The notes beneath the pieces are model-generated. The model was not told the origin of the DNA. It did no database searches and worked only from the letters and a program-made list of their open reading frames with translations. DNA of 64,000 nucleotides, taken from contig NZ_JAEEMU010000033.1 of the NCBI RefSeq assembly GCF_016283395.1, positions 214,499 to 278,498 of the forward strand, written 5' to 3'. A program made the position numbers and the translations under genes. Within the stretch, counting starts at the first letter, position 1, and each line of letters opens with the position of its first letter. This document shows, in pieces, positions 8,331 through 16,768 of the stretch. This stretch comes from Ruminococcus sp. (GTDB lineage: Bacteria; Bacillota_A; Clostridia; Oscillospirales; Ruminococcaceae).

Positions 8331-8951
8331 ATGGAAAAAAACATTACCTCACAGACACTTTCAAGGCTTCCGATATACTTCAATTACCTTGTATCACTTC
8401 CGGAGGAGAGAAAAAAAGGAAACATATCAGCTACAGCTATTGCTGAGGCTCTCGGGCTCAACGATGTACAGGTGCGAAAAGACCTTGCTTCGGTCAGCAG
8501 CGGCGGTCGTCCCAAGGTGGGATATATGACCTCTGAGCTTATCGGCGATATCGGTAAATTCCTCGGCTTTGAGAACCACGACAAGGTGGTAGTGGCAGGT
8601 ATGGGAAACTTCGGAAGAGCTATGCTGGAATACAACGGCTTCGAGGCTTACGGGTTTGATATAATCTGCGGCTTCGACTGCAATAAGGAGCGCGTCGGTA
8701 AAAATGTTGGCGGAAAGCCTGTGCGTCATATCGACGAGCTTGAGGATTTCTGCCTGAAAAACGATATCCGTATCGGTATCATAACTGTGCCCGAAACAGC
8801 CGCACAGGAGGTCTGTGACCGTATGGCAGAGGCTGGGATAAAATTTATCCTTAACTTTGCAGCAGTACATATAAACGCTCCTAAGGGAGTTGCTGTGCAT
8901 AACGAAAATATTTCCCTCACTCTTGCAATGCTTGCAAGATGCGGTGCATAA
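8331..8951 (+). CDS. rex: Redox-sensing transcriptional repressor Rex
   Basis: Repressor of 206 residues that senses the NADH/NAD ratio. The N-terminal winged helix is visible (LSRLPIYFNYLVSL and ISATAIAEALGLNDVQVRKDLA), then GRPKVGY and the Rossmann fold VVVAGMGNFGRAML (about residues 86-99). The C-terminal domain-swap helix (ENISLTLAMLAR) is present. Start chosen at the ATG after GGAGG. As third gene of the nfn operon it probably controls, or is controlled with, the redox enzymes upstream; a canonical two-half Rex site is not clear in the nfn promoter. Confidence 0.95.
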   Translation: MEKNITSQTLSRLPIYFNYLVSLPEERKKGNISATAIAEALGLNDVQVRKDLASVSSGGRPKVGYMTSELIGDIGKFLGFENHDKVVVAGMGNFGRAMLEYNGFEAYGFDIICGFDCNKERVGKNVGGKPVRHIDELEDFCLKNDIRIGIITVPETAAQEVCDRMAEAGIKFILNFAAVHINAPKGVAVHNENISLTLAMLARCGA

Positions 8952-8956
8952 AATAA

Positions 8957-8987
8957 ACGGGGCTGTCAGACAGTCCCGTTTTTTATT
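8957..8987 (+). terminator. Terminator of the nfn-rex operon
   Basis: ACGGGGCTGT, loop CAG, ACAGTCCCGT and a run TTTTTT form a clear intrinsic terminator 6 bases after rex. Confidence 0.88.
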
Positions 8988-8989
8988 AG

Positions 8990-9253
8990 TTTGGCGCAAG
9001 TCACAAAGAGCGTTCATTTTATTTATTTTATAAGGCTCGGACTGGTTTTATCAGAATTGGCGGATGACCAATGGTAGTCTCTACAAGCTAAACGACTAAG
9101 GGCTCGGAACGCCGAGGGCGGCGTTCCCTACACATTGATTTAGTTATACATAATGGTTACGTGGGTTACTCGGGCGAGCGGAACTCGCCCCTACAGACCT
9201 AACGGCTAAAAGCTAAGGGCTAACGGCTAAGAGTGGGCTAAGGGCTAAAAAAA
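8990..9253. repeat. Gene-free gap with several short repeats
   Basis: No gene seen. Two hairpin-like units, GGAACGCCGAGGGCGGCGTTCC (about 9106-9127) and GGGCGAGCGGAACTCGCCC (about 9171-9189), each end in CCCTAC or CCCCTAC. They are followed by a run of GCTAA units (GGCTAAGGGCTAACGGCTAA style) at 9209-9250. Similar blocks occur at 16570-16718. Confidence 0.5.
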
Positions 9254-9281
9254 AAGACGGCATAAAGCCGGCCTTTTTTTA
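9254..9281 (-). terminator. Terminator of the reverse-strand lipoprotein gene
   Basis: On the reverse strand an AGGCCGGC stem with loop TTTAT and GCCGTC is followed by nine T residues, just after the stop at 9282. One stem mismatch. Confidence 0.65.
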
Positions 9282-9920
9282 TTATTCTTTTTCCTCAGCA
9301 GCTGATGTTGCTGTTGCAGCTTCTTCTAAACCAAAGTCTGCTTCTGCCTCTGTTTCAAGGTCTATCTTCATTTCCATATCTTCGGGGATCTCCTTGAATT
9401 CGTCTACGTTTTCAAGAACTGCCTCGTTCTGCATGGTATCGCCCTCTTCTGAAAGATTAAGGATCATCTTACCGTTTTCATATACGAGGTATACCTCATC
9501 TTCGTCAAATACTTCCTTGCTGATGAGCTGGATCTTTCCGTCCTTGTTCTCCCACTCGATATCCTCAGGCTTGTTCTCTTCATTGAAAAGGAAAGAATAG
9601 AATGTGCCCTTGTTATCGTCTGTAAGCTCAATCTGGAAAAGTGCATATGCATCTACACCATAAAGGCTGTCCATTTCCTGACCGTCAAGAATAAGCTTGC
9701 TGCACTGCCATTTACCTATAGCATCTTTGCTGTCAATGCTTTCAGTTTTTCCTGCTTCTGTTGTTGTCTCAGCTTCTTCTGTTGTTGCCTCAGTAGCTTC
9801 TGTTGTTTCTGCAACAGTTGTAGTCTCTTCCTTTGCGTCTTTTTCCTTAGTATCGCCGCAGCCTACCATAGATGATAAGATACAAACGAGTGCGAGAGAT
9901 GAACAAATAAGTTTTTTCAT
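9282..9920 (-). CDS. Putative lipoprotein with acidic Thr/Glu-rich linker
   Basis: Lipoprotein of 212 residues, function unknown. It has a signal peptide ending in a lipobox SSMVGC (Cys about 21), then a linker of Thr and Glu repeats (TTTVAETTEATEATTEEAE, about 33-55), and a domain opening IGKWQCSKLILDGQEMDSLYGVDAYALFQIEL. The domain is shared with the next lipoprotein (10225-10758), where the same IGKW/LGKW and MD-x-x-GVDAYA features occur. It looks like a small lipocalin-like or immunoglobulin-like beta domain, anchored on the outer face of the membrane; this is inference. The acidic tail ends AAEEKE. The start is preceded by GGAGG. Confidence 0.8.
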   Translation of the reverse strand: MKKLICSSLALVCILSSMVGCGDTKEKDAKEETTTVAETTEATEATTEEAETTTEAGKTESIDSKDAIGKWQCSKLILDGQEMDSLYGVDAYALFQIELTDDNKGTFYSFLFNEENKPEDIEWENKDGKIQLISKEVFDEDEVYLVYENGKMILNLSEEGDTMQNEAVLENVDEFKEIPEDMEMKIDLETEAEADFGLEEAATATSAAEEKE

Positions 9921-9994
9921 AGTTTTTATCCTCCATAAAATAAGCCTTAGTCAGTTTAATATCCCATTTTTACCTGACTTTTTTGACCTCGTGA

Positions 9995-10023
9995 ATTATA
10001 TCACCCTTTTTTTCATCTGTCAA
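9995..10023 (-). promoter_or_regulatory. Promoter of the lipoprotein gene at 9282-9920
   Basis: Reading the reverse strand: TTGACA (10018-10023), 17 bases, TATAAT (9995-10000). The following gap to 10190 has no other visible gene. The same TTGACA-17-TATAAT promoter in a similar context precedes the paralogue. Confidence 0.85.
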
Positions 10024-10193
10024 GTTTTTCAAAAATGTCCGTACAGCCGTTTTCGGGCTGTTTCGCACTGTTTTCAGCCGATTTATCAGCAATTAGCAAC
10101 AAAAATAACATTTCGTTCTTGATATATTTCGCTATTAGATAGAATTTTTAAACTATTATTTCAAAGCTGCCCGATAAAGTCGCTTAAAACGCG

Positions 10194-10221
10194 AAAAACG
10201 GCGGAATGACCGCCGTTTTCG
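10194..10221 (-). terminator. Terminator of the second lipoprotein gene
   Basis: AAACGGCGG, loop TCATT, CCGCCGTTT on the reverse strand, flanked by A and T runs; it probably works in both directions. Confidence 0.8.
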
Positions 10222-10224
10222 TTA

Positions 10225-10758
10225 TTATTCTTCGTCGTCAGTTTCTACAGCATCATCTTCGTCAGCGTCATCATCGTCGCTGCCAAGATCACCAAATGGA
10301 TTTTCAGGCATTTCCTTGAAGGAGTCTACCTTTACAAAATACATCTTCACCTCTTCGCCCTTGCCGTCTTCCGACGATTCGTCTTCATCAGCAACGCTCA
10401 TTATCATTTTGCTGCCGCTCTTTTCGAGAATAGCCTCTTCACCGTCAAATGCTTCATCGTTGACAAGCTTGATCTTTCCGTCATCCTGCTTCTCCCATGT
10501 GAGATCAACAGGCTTTCCTTCAGTGCTGAAAGCTGAATCTACTGTACCCTTGTTGCCCTCTTTAAGCTCGATCTGATATATAGCATAAGCGTCTACGCCA
10601 AAGAAATTATCCATTTCTTCGCCGCCCATAACGATCTTTTCGCACTCCCACTTGCCGAGGAAGTCGTCCTTCTTTTCCTTCTTGGAACCGCAGCTTGCAA
10701 ATGATGTTGCAACACAAATTACAGCGAGTGATGAGCAAAATAATCTTTTCATAGTCAT
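10225..10758 (-). CDS. Putative lipoprotein, paralogue of the 9282-9920 product
   Basis: Lipoprotein of 177 residues. Start set at the ATG 8 bases after GGAGG (MTMKRLFCSSL); a further ATG lies two codons on. Lipobox SFASC follows the signal peptide. The domain FLGKWECEKIVMGGEEMDNFFGVDAYAIYQIELKEGNKGTV is clearly related to the neighbour, and FKEMPENPF parallels FKEIPEDME there. The C-terminus is a run of Asp/Glu (DDDDADEDDAVETDDEE). The two genes are adjacent, same strand, each with its own promoter, so they look like a recent tandem duplication with diverged linkers. Function unknown. Confidence 0.8.
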   Translation of the reverse strand: MTMKRLFCSSLAVICVATSFASCGSKKEKKDDFLGKWECEKIVMGGEEMDNFFGVDAYAIYQIELKEGNKGTVDSAFSTEGKPVDLTWEKQDDGKIKLVNDEAFDGEEAILEKSGSKMIMSVADEDESSEDGKGEEVKMYFVKVDSFKEMPENPFGDLGSDDDDADEDDAVETDDEE

Positions 10759-10844
10759 AATAAATTCCTCCATAAATCTATGTATGTTTAGTTCGGGTTC
10801 AGAGTAACTTTGAATAAGTTCATCCGAACCTTTCGACATTATGA

Positions 10845-10873
10845 ATTATATCACACTTTTTTCAGTTTGTCAA
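10845..10873 (-). promoter_or_regulatory. Promoter of the lipoprotein gene at 10225-10758
   Basis: Reverse strand TTGACA (10868-10873), 17 bases, TATAAT (10845-10850). It is a consensus sigma-A promoter with about 85 bases of leader. Confidence 0.88.
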
Positions 10874-10994
10874 GTTTTTGCCCCAAAATCTTTATTCGCT
10901 GTTTTTGCCTGTTCTGCGACAAATCCGAATTATTTGTTAGTATATGATAACGAATAAAGTCTTTTACGGAGCATTTTCAGGAATAGGCTCTGCG

Positions 10995-11023
10995 TTGACA
11001 CATATCGCCTTTAATGATATAAT
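10995..11023 (+). promoter_or_regulatory. Promoter of the MutS-like gene
   Basis: TTGACA (10995-11000), 17 bases, TATAAT (11018-11023), about 85 bases before the ATG at 11109. Confidence 0.88.
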
Positions 11024-11108
11024 TAAAGCGTACCAAATAACCGTCTGACGGCGATCATTGCCCCGATCGCGGTTCGGTAAACGCTTCATTTCACAGAAGG
11101 GAAAAACT

Positions 11109-12764
11109 ATGCAGGATAAAAGTACCAACGATATACGCGAATTCAGTCTCCTTGCTCCGGACAGTTCTGACAGATACTTCAACCTTAGCGGCAATACCGC
11201 AAACGATCTCTCGGTAGACTTCATCGCACAAAGCATTACAAGCAATTCTACAGAAAAAAACATCATTAGCAGGATATTGCTTGATATGCCCACTGACGAA
11301 AGAATAATAAACTACCGCAGAGCAGTCTATACGGAACTCAGCAGCTCCCCCGAGCTTTGCGAAGAGCTGTTTGAAATATTTGACGCTATGCGCTTCTATG
11401 TCAGCGATTCATTCAACCGTATCGAAAAAGGCTCTACTATATGGGAGCTTCTCACGCGGCTCAAATCCCTTGAACATTATTCAAGCTCAATAATCAGGCT
11501 GAATGATACTATAAAAGGTCACGATTTCAAATCAGAGGGCATGAAAAAGTTCGCTGATTATATCTCTGATATATATGATAACAGCGGCTTTGATGAGCTT
11601 ACAAAGGACATCGCAGGCATAAGCGACGAAATTGCCAATATCCACAGCCTTACTATCGGCGTTAATCTGAATGAGAACTTCTATCCCGAGGAAACGGGTA
11701 TTATCTCACTGAATACTTACTGGTTCGGCGAACAGAGCGTTCTTGGACGCTTTATGAAGTATCACCGTCAGGATCAGATAAACGATAAGGACCTCATGCC
11801 GTTCACAATGGAGATGCATAATGACGGTCTTGACAGGATATCAAAGAAATTCGGCAGAGACAGTGCCATGAACCGTCCCACAGACAGTCCCCTCATGAAC
11901 AATCTCAACAAGATAATAGAGCGTATGCTCCCGAGCATGACAGCCAAACTGAAAAAAGTGCTCAATAAATATGTTGATACCAGTGGAAAAGCTCTCAGCG
12001 AGCTTGCTGACGAGTTCCTGTTCTATCTCAGATTTATCGAGCTTGAAAAAAAGCTCCGCAAACTCGGGCTTCCCTGCTGTTTCGGCGAATACTCCGCAGA
12101 CGACTCTCATATCAGGGACTTTTACAACGTCAAGCTTGCCATATGCAAGCTGCAAAACAAGATAGATGAAGATATAGTATGCAACGATGTTGAATTTTCT
12201 GATGCTAAAACTGTTCAGATACTGACAGGTCCTAACCGCGGCGGAAAAACCATACTCACTCAGGGTATCGGTCTTACATTCCTATTTTTCCAGAGCGGAG
12301 TCTTTGTTCCTGCAGCTTCTGCGGAAATACGCCCCTGTGACGGTATCTACACTCACTTCCCCGTAGAGGAGGAGCGCACAGTATCTCTCGGCAGGCTCGG
12401 TGAAGAGGCTGAAAGATTTAATTCTATCTGCAAAACCGCAGACCACGACAGCCTGCTGCTGTTCAATGAGTCCTTTGCTACCACGAGCCATACCGAGTCA
12501 CTTTACATAGCGGAAGATGTACTGAAATACCTCTGCTTCATCGGTGCGCGTACCTGCTTCAACACTCATATGCATGAGCTTGGCGAAAACGCAGATAAGC
12601 TCAGCGGTTCAGCCTACAAAGCTGTCAGCGTAGTCATGGAAAACGAAAACGGCAAACGCTCTTACAAAATAAGCTACAAAAAGCCAGACGGTAAGAGCTA
12701 CGCACACGAAATAGCCCTTAAATACGGCATAACCTTTGAACAGCTGTGCGATAACAAAAAATAA
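11109..12764 (+). CDS. MutS-family ATPase domain protein (soluble)
   Basis: Protein of 551 residues related to the C-terminal core and ATPase of MutS/MutS2, without the mismatch-recognition domains of MutS and without a Smr domain. A helical lever-like region (about residues 50-330) precedes Walker A GPNRGGKT (about 374-381). Then come a VPAASAEIRPCDGI segment typical of MutS domain V, an ERTVSLGRLGEE segment, a Walker B region LLLFNESFATTSHTE, and a switch THMHELGE. The usual Asp-Glu of Walker B is Asn-Glu here. Start chosen at the ATG after GAAGGGAAAA; an upstream ATG at 11058 lies too close to the promoter and lacks a site. Role in DNA repair is not assured; a second MutS-like gene lies at 20446. 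Confidence 0.8.
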   Translation: MQDKSTNDIREFSLLAPDSSDRYFNLSGNTANDLSVDFIAQSITSNSTEKNIISRILLDMPTDERIINYRRAVYTELSSSPELCEELFEIFDAMRFYVSDSFNRIEKGSTIWELLTRLKSLEHYSSSIIRLNDTIKGHDFKSEGMKKFADYISDIYDNSGFDELTKDIAGISDEIANIHSLTIGVNLNENFYPEETGIISLNTYWFGEQSVLGRFMKYHRQDQINDKDLMPFTMEMHNDGLDRISKKFGRDSAMNRPTDSPLMNNLNKIIERMLPSMTAKLKKVLNKYVDTSGKALSELADEFLFYLRFIELEKKLRKLGLPCCFGEYSADDSHIRDFYNVKLAICKLQNKIDEDIVCNDVEFSDAKTVQILTGPNRGGKTILTQGIGLTFLFFQSGVFVPAASAEIRPCDGIYTHFPVEEERTVSLGRLGEEAERFNSICKTADHDSLLLFNESFATTSHTESLYIAEDVLKYLCFIGARTCFNTHMHELGENADKLSGSAYKAVSVVMENENGKRSYKISYKKPDGKSYAHEIALKYGITFEQLCDNKK

Positions 12765-12765
12765 A

Positions 12766-12793
12766 AAGCCTCCGCCTTACGCGGAGGTTTTCT
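12766..12793. terminator. Bidirectional terminator between the MutS-like gene and mscL
   Basis: AAAGCCTCCGC, loop CTTAC, GCGGAGGTTTTCT: a 7-bp GC-rich stem between convergent genes, with A run on one side and T run on the other. Confidence 0.85.
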
Positions 12794-12806
12794 ATGTAAT
12801 AAAAAC

Positions 12807-13232
12807 TTATTTCTTTTCGTTCTGTGCCTTGAGAAGATCTCTGATCTCTGTAAGAAGAACTTCTTCCTTTGGTGGTTCAGCAGGCTTTTTCTCTTCTTCC
12901 TTCTTCTTGCCTACTGTCATTGCCTTGTTAACTGCTTTGATGATGCAGAAGAGAATGATAGCGATAATAAGGAAATTAAGAACTGCGGAAATAAATGCAC
13001 CGTAGTTGAAGTCAACGCCTGCAACTGTAAACTTTCCGCCTACAAGCTGCATAACACCGTTTTCGTCCTTCTCTGCGCCGCCAGTAATAACAGCGATAAG
13101 TGGATTGATGAAGTTATCAGTAAGAGAACTTACGATGCTTCCGAAAGCTGCACCGATGATAACACCGATAGCCATATCCATTACGTTGCCTTTGAGTGCG
13201 AATTCTTTGAATTCCTGTAAAAACTTCTTCAT
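12807..13232 (-). CDS. mscL: Large-conductance mechanosensitive channel MscL
   Basis: Membrane channel of 141 residues that opens under membrane tension to release solutes in hypo-osmotic shock. It shows the N-terminal amphipathic helix (MKKFLQEFKEFALKGNV), TM1 with the glycine-rich gate (MAIGVIIGAAFGSIVSSL), a periplasmic-loop equivalent and TM2 (FISAVLNFLIIAIILFCII), and the charged cytoplasmic helix ending EIRDLLKAQNEKK. Length is normal. The loop carries a small insert (TGGAEKDENGVMQ). Probably monocistronic; it converges on the MutS-like gene. Confidence 0.96.
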   Translation of the reverse strand: MKKFLQEFKEFALKGNVMDMAIGVIIGAAFGSIVSSLTDNFINPLIAVITGGAEKDENGVMQLVGGKFTVAGVDFNYGAFISAVLNFLIIAIILFCIIKAVNKAMTVGKKKEEEKKPAEPPKEEVLLTEIRDLLKAQNEKK

Positions 13233-13272
13233 TTTTTACAACATCTCCTTAAAAGTGTTAGAATATAGTTTA

Positions 13273-14856
13273 TTAAAATTCCGGCAAGCCGGGAATTTCC
13301 GTTTTATTGGTCTTTTTCGCTTTCATCTCTTCAGGAAGCTCTATCGCATCTATCTCATCGTTATAGGTCTTTGCTTTTTTGGGCATTGCCTGAACAGCGC
13401 GATCCGCCTGAGCCATCATCGAACCTGTACGCTGTTTTGGAGTATTTGCCTGCAATTCGCTGGGATCAGCCATACCTGCCGACGACATTACATTCCATGA
13501 CTTGCGCTCTTCCTTTGCGCGGAGCTCTGATGCGTCAACAGTTTTTGTTGAACCCATATAATCAAAGCGTCGCTGTTCCTTTTTGGCTTCGAGAGCACCT
13601 GGATCGGCAACTTCTGCCGAACGCATGAACATCTTGTTGTATTTTGACTCCTCATTTTTCTTGAGCTTGCTTGCATCAACAAGAGGAGTATCGTTCATAT
13701 AGGATACTTTCTTCTTCTCGGGACGCTTTAAGCTGCCGAGATCCTCATTGCGCTTACCGAAAAAGTCATCGGTAGGATCTGTCTCGGCGTGTTCCGTAGC
13801 CTTGCCGCCGTCAAAGAATTCCCAGAAATCATCAGGTACTTCGACCTTGTTCTTGTCCTCTACAGGAGGAGGAACAGGCTGGTTCATCTGCATATTTCCG
13901 CCCATTGGGGGAACAACAGGTATACCACCCATAGCAGGCACAACGGGTATATCAGCCAGCTCGCCTGCCTGCGCAGGATTTATGACTACGGGCTGTCCGT
14001 AGACGGGCATACCGTTCTGGTCGTAGCCGATTATCTGCGGCTGAGCATACATTACAGGCTGACCGTATACAGGCATACCGTTCTGGTCATAGCCTATCAG
14101 CTGAGGCTGATTATACATCACAGGCTGACCGTACAGAGGCATACCGTTCTGGTCATAACCGATTATCTGCGGCTGACCGTACATTACGGGCTGACCGTAA
14201 ACAGGCATACCGTTTGCCTGTGCGCCGCCGTTCTGAGCAGAAACTCCCTGCATCGCAGCAGGCTGTGGTATTCCCTGCATACCATTAGGCGCAGAGATAC
14301 CTTGCATACCGCCCTGTGGCGGGATACCCTGCATACCACTTGGCGCAGGAATTCCCTGCATACCGCCCTGTGGTGCTATACTCTGCATACCGCTTGGTAC
14401 AGGGATACCCTGCATCGCAGCAGGCTGCGGTATTCCCGGCATACCGTTAGGCGCAGGAATTCCCTGCATAGCACTTTGCTGGCGCATTTGATTTACATTA
14501 TTCATCTGAGCCTGACGGACTGCTCTTGTCTGTTCAGGCAGAGTAACTCGTCCTGTGTCGAGCTTTGGTATAAAAGGCTCATCTTCAAAGCCGCTGAAAT
14601 CAAACTCTTCGTCTGTATCATTAAGTTCAGCAGCAGTATAAAGATCTGAAGAAGAATCGTTAGAAGGGGTATCGCTTATAGTAAAAGTGCCGCTTCCGAA
14701 GGTAAAACCGCCCGAGGCAGAGTCTTCTTCGGAGTAATAGCCGCCCATATCCAGCTGTTCAATGTTAATATCCTGCGGATCTTCGAGGTTAACGCCGCAT
14801 TTAACGCAGAACCTGAAACCCGCTTCGTTGTCTGTTCCGCACCGTGGACATTTCAT
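13273..14856 (-). CDS. Zinc-ribbon protein with Pro/Gln/Met tandem repeats
   Basis: Protein of 527 residues. Start chosen at MKCPRCG after AAGGAAG, since the zinc ribbon then sits at the N-terminus (CPRCGTDNEAGFRFCVKCG). A low-complexity middle has about eight short MQGIPAPSG/MQGIPPQGG units (about residues 135-215), then 22-residue units QNGMPVYGQPVMYGQPQIIG repeated about four times (66 bases each, + strand about 13985-14220). The C-terminal half has three degenerate motifs: YMNDTPLVDASKLKKNEE, YMGSTKTVDASELRAKEE and VMSSAGMADPSELQ. No transmembrane segment is obvious. The layout suggests a scaffold or adaptor, but function is not known. Confidence 0.78.
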   Translation of the reverse strand: MKCPRCGTDNEAGFRFCVKCGVNLEDPQDINIEQLDMGGYYSEEDSASGGFTFGSGTFTISDTPSNDSSSDLYTAAELNDTDEEFDFSGFEDEPFIPKLDTGRVTLPEQTRAVRQAQMNNVNQMRQQSAMQGIPAPNGMPGIPQPAAMQGIPVPSGMQSIAPQGGMQGIPAPSGMQGIPPQGGMQGISAPNGMQGIPQPAAMQGVSAQNGGAQANGMPVYGQPVMYGQPQIIGYDQNGMPLYGQPVMYNQPQLIGYDQNGMPVYGQPVMYAQPQIIGYDQNGMPVYGQPVVINPAQAGELADIPVVPAMGGIPVVPPMGGNMQMNQPVPPPVEDKNKVEVPDDFWEFFDGGKATEHAETDPTDDFFGKRNEDLGSLKRPEKKKVSYMNDTPLVDASKLKKNEESKYNKMFMRSAEVADPGALEAKKEQRRFDYMGSTKTVDASELRAKEERKSWNVMSSAGMADPSELQANTPKQRTGSMMAQADRAVQAMPKKAKTYNDEIDAIELPEEMKAKKTNKTEIPGLPEF

Positions 14857-14887
14857 AGAATCACTTCCTTTAACGCGAAGATGAAAT

Positions 14888-14925
14888 AAAGACCGCAGAT
14901 CAATATCCCCAACGGAGCGGTCTTT
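14888..14925 (-). promoter_or_regulatory. Hairpin in the leader of the zinc-ribbon gene
   Basis: AAAGACCGC and GCGGTCTTT form a perfect 9-bp stem with a 20-base loop inside the 5' leader, about 35-70 bases before the ATG. On the reverse strand it is followed by ATTTCATCTT, so it is at best a weak terminator; an attenuator or stability element is possible. Confidence 0.45.
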
Positions 14926-14969
14926 AACAAATCGCTTAATTAAAGAATTTGCCCATACTTCCACTATAC

Positions 14970-14998
14970 ATTATAACATTTTTTTAAAGCATTTTCAA
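14970..14998 (-). promoter_or_regulatory. Promoter of the zinc-ribbon gene
   Basis: Reverse strand TTGAAA (14993-14998), 17 bases, TATAAT (14970-14975). The remaining gap to 15355 has no convincing gene; a TATAAT at 15233-15238 may be the -10 of the VanY gene, but its -35 is poor. Confidence 0.75.
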
Positions 14999-15355
14999 GT
15001 GATTAAAAAAAGATTGTGCAATACTGTCTTAATTGCCATACCCTTTTTGTGAAGATTAACATTATATTACGCACTTATAAGCCTTTAGCTATTTTATATA
15101 TCAGCTTGCAGGGCATCTCAAGCGGCGAAAAAATTGTCGAAAGCTCACAATTTATAGATTTTATCGACATATCCAATACAGCACCTTTACAAAGATGTAT
15201 CGCTAACACTATATTTTTAGCGCGAACTATGGTATAATAAGCTTATACGTCCATTTATACGGAATTTATAGAGATAAAAAGAACAAAAGTAAAGCGGAAC
15301 CAGTGAGTTCCCCAATGATGCGGCTGCTTATGGAGCAGCGGAATGGAGCAGACAT

Positions 15356-16486
15356 ATGTCCAAAAAGAAAATCAGCAAAGAAAAAAGTATACAACACGCA
15401 AAAATGACAACTGAGATAGTTATAAGCCTTGTCCTTCTCGGAACTTGCGCGTTCTTTATCAGGAACAGTCTTAATCATGCAAAGACCGTTGAGCCTTCAC
15501 CTTATGTTGAACATAATAATAATATAGATATCGAGGATCCGTCAGCTACAACTTTGCCCGATCCAAATCAGACTATCTACGAATCACTTTCTGTCAATAC
15601 AAAGGACAAGTTCCGCGGCGATCTTATCCTTGTAAATAAGGAGCATCAGTACTTCGGCGGTGACGAAGATCTCGTAAGCATCACTGATATGAACTATGAG
15701 AACGAGATAAACTTTTTCAGCGCAGTTGACTCGACTTATACCATACTCAAAGAAGTCTACTCACCTATGGTAAAGATGATACAGGACTTCTACGACAAAT
15801 ACCAGAATGACACTCTCATTATCTACGGTTCATACAGAACAACGGATTTCCAGCAGGAGCTTTATGATAACGATGTTGCAAACAACGGCGGAGAAGAGTC
15901 CACAAGAGTTGCAAAGCCGGGATTCAGCGAACATGAAACAGGTCTTGCATTCGACTTCAGTGAGACTGAAAACAACGATTATCAGGGCACAGGCGATTTT
16001 GAATGGATAAACGCTAACTGCTATAAATACGGCTTTATAGTGCGCTATACTTCAAGCAAGGAGAAGATAACAGGCTTCCAGAACGAGCCATGGCATTTCC
16101 GCTATGTAGGCGTACCTCACGCATACTATATGGACGCTAACGACCTTTGCCTTGAAGAGTATATCAAGCTCATAGGCGAGCACCCATATGACAAGGAGCA
16201 TCTGGAATTTTCAGACGATAAGGGCAATGACTACGAGGTCTACTTCGTAAAGTCTGATGACGGAAACGACAAGACTACCGTTCCTGTACCTGCAGGTGTA
16301 AGATACGATATCTCAGGCAATAATGTAGACGGCTTCATAGTGACTGTATACAAGGGACAGAAGCCTATCGTGGAAGAAGCTCCCACAAAAACATTTGAGG
16401 ACGCTTCCGAAGAAAATACCGAAAACAACACCGATGAAGGTGAAGATGAAAATTCGGAAGATACTGACGATTACAGCGAATATTAA
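15356..16486 (+). CDS. VanY-type D-alanyl-D-alanine carboxypeptidase, membrane-anchored
   Basis: Zinc peptidase of the M15B (VanY/DdcY) family that removes the terminal D-Ala from peptidoglycan stems outside the cell. A single N-terminal membrane segment (TEIVISLVLLGTCAFFI, about residues 19-35) follows a Lys-rich start. The catalytic domain (about 120-285) has IIYGSYRTTDFQQ, the zinc motif SEHETGLAFDF and EPWHFRY. The C-terminal ~90 residues form a small acidic domain ending in a Glu/Asp/Asn-rich tail. VanY homologues are common cell-wall maintenance enzymes and are not in themselves evidence of vancomycin resistance; no vanHAX genes are near. Confidence 0.93.
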   Translation: MSKKKISKEKSIQHAKMTTEIVISLVLLGTCAFFIRNSLNHAKTVEPSPYVEHNNNIDIEDPSATTLPDPNQTIYESLSVNTKDKFRGDLILVNKEHQYFGGDEDLVSITDMNYENEINFFSAVDSTYTILKEVYSPMVKMIQDFYDKYQNDTLIIYGSYRTTDFQQELYDNDVANNGGEESTRVAKPGFSEHETGLAFDFSETENNDYQGTGDFEWINANCYKYGFIVRYTSSKEKITGFQNEPWHFRYVGVPHAYYMDANDLCLEEYIKLIGEHPYDKEHLEFSDDKGNDYEVYFVKSDDGNDKTTVPVPAGVRYDISGNNVDGFIVTVYKGQKPIVEEAPTKTFEDASEENTENNTDEGEDENSEDTDDYSEY

Positions 16487-16491
16487 TGACA

Positions 16492-16520
16492 AAGCGGACG
16501 ACTCAGATCGTCCGCTTTTT
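16492..16520 (+). terminator. Terminator of the VanY-type gene
   Basis: AGCGGACGA, loop CTCAGA, TCGTCCGCT, then TTTTT. Confidence 0.9.
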
Positions 16521-16730
16521 GCGTTGGATACAGTCAGTGCAAAGCCTGCGTCCCTCCCCCTGTTGTTGCTTGCAAGCATTGACGGGACGTCGAGGATGCC
16601 GTCCCCTACATATCATATCTTGTCTCTTGCATCGGGGTTGACGGGCGGATAATATCCGCCACTACAGTGCTGCTCACTTGCTAACGGCTAATGGCTAAGG
16701 GCTAAGGGCTAAGGGCTGCAATTATGAATT
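16521..16730. repeat. Gene-free gap with hairpins and GCTAA repeats
   Basis: Contains GACGGGACGTCGAGGATGCCGTCCC-type and GGGCGGATAATATCCGCC hairpin units, each ending in CCTACA or ACTACA, followed by GCTAACGGCTAATGGCTAAGGGCTAAGGGCTAAGGGCT at 16678-16718. Same composition as the gap at 8990-9253. No gene seen. Confidence 0.5.
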
Positions 16731-16765
16731 AAAAGTGCCGCTCCATTACGAAGCGGCACTTGTTT
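16731..16765 (-). terminator. Terminator of carB
   Basis: AAGTGCCGCT and AGCGGCACTT form a perfect 10-bp stem around CCATTACGA or its complement, with TTTTAATT on the reverse strand, just after the carB stop. Confidence 0.85.
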
Positions 16766-16768
16766 ATA

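Noticed and set aside
13789..14649. Long forward frame opposite the zinc-ribbon gene
   Set aside because: Its repeats mirror the reverse-strand repeat tract; no start site or recognisable domain.
15016..15237. Short forward frame in the gap before the VanY gene
   Set aside because: No ribosome site, no homology, and it overlaps probable promoter DNA.
15356..16486. Vancomycin-resistance cluster
   Set aside because: Only a VanY-type carboxypeptidase is present; vanH, vanA/B and vanX are absent and such enzymes are common in wall metabolism.
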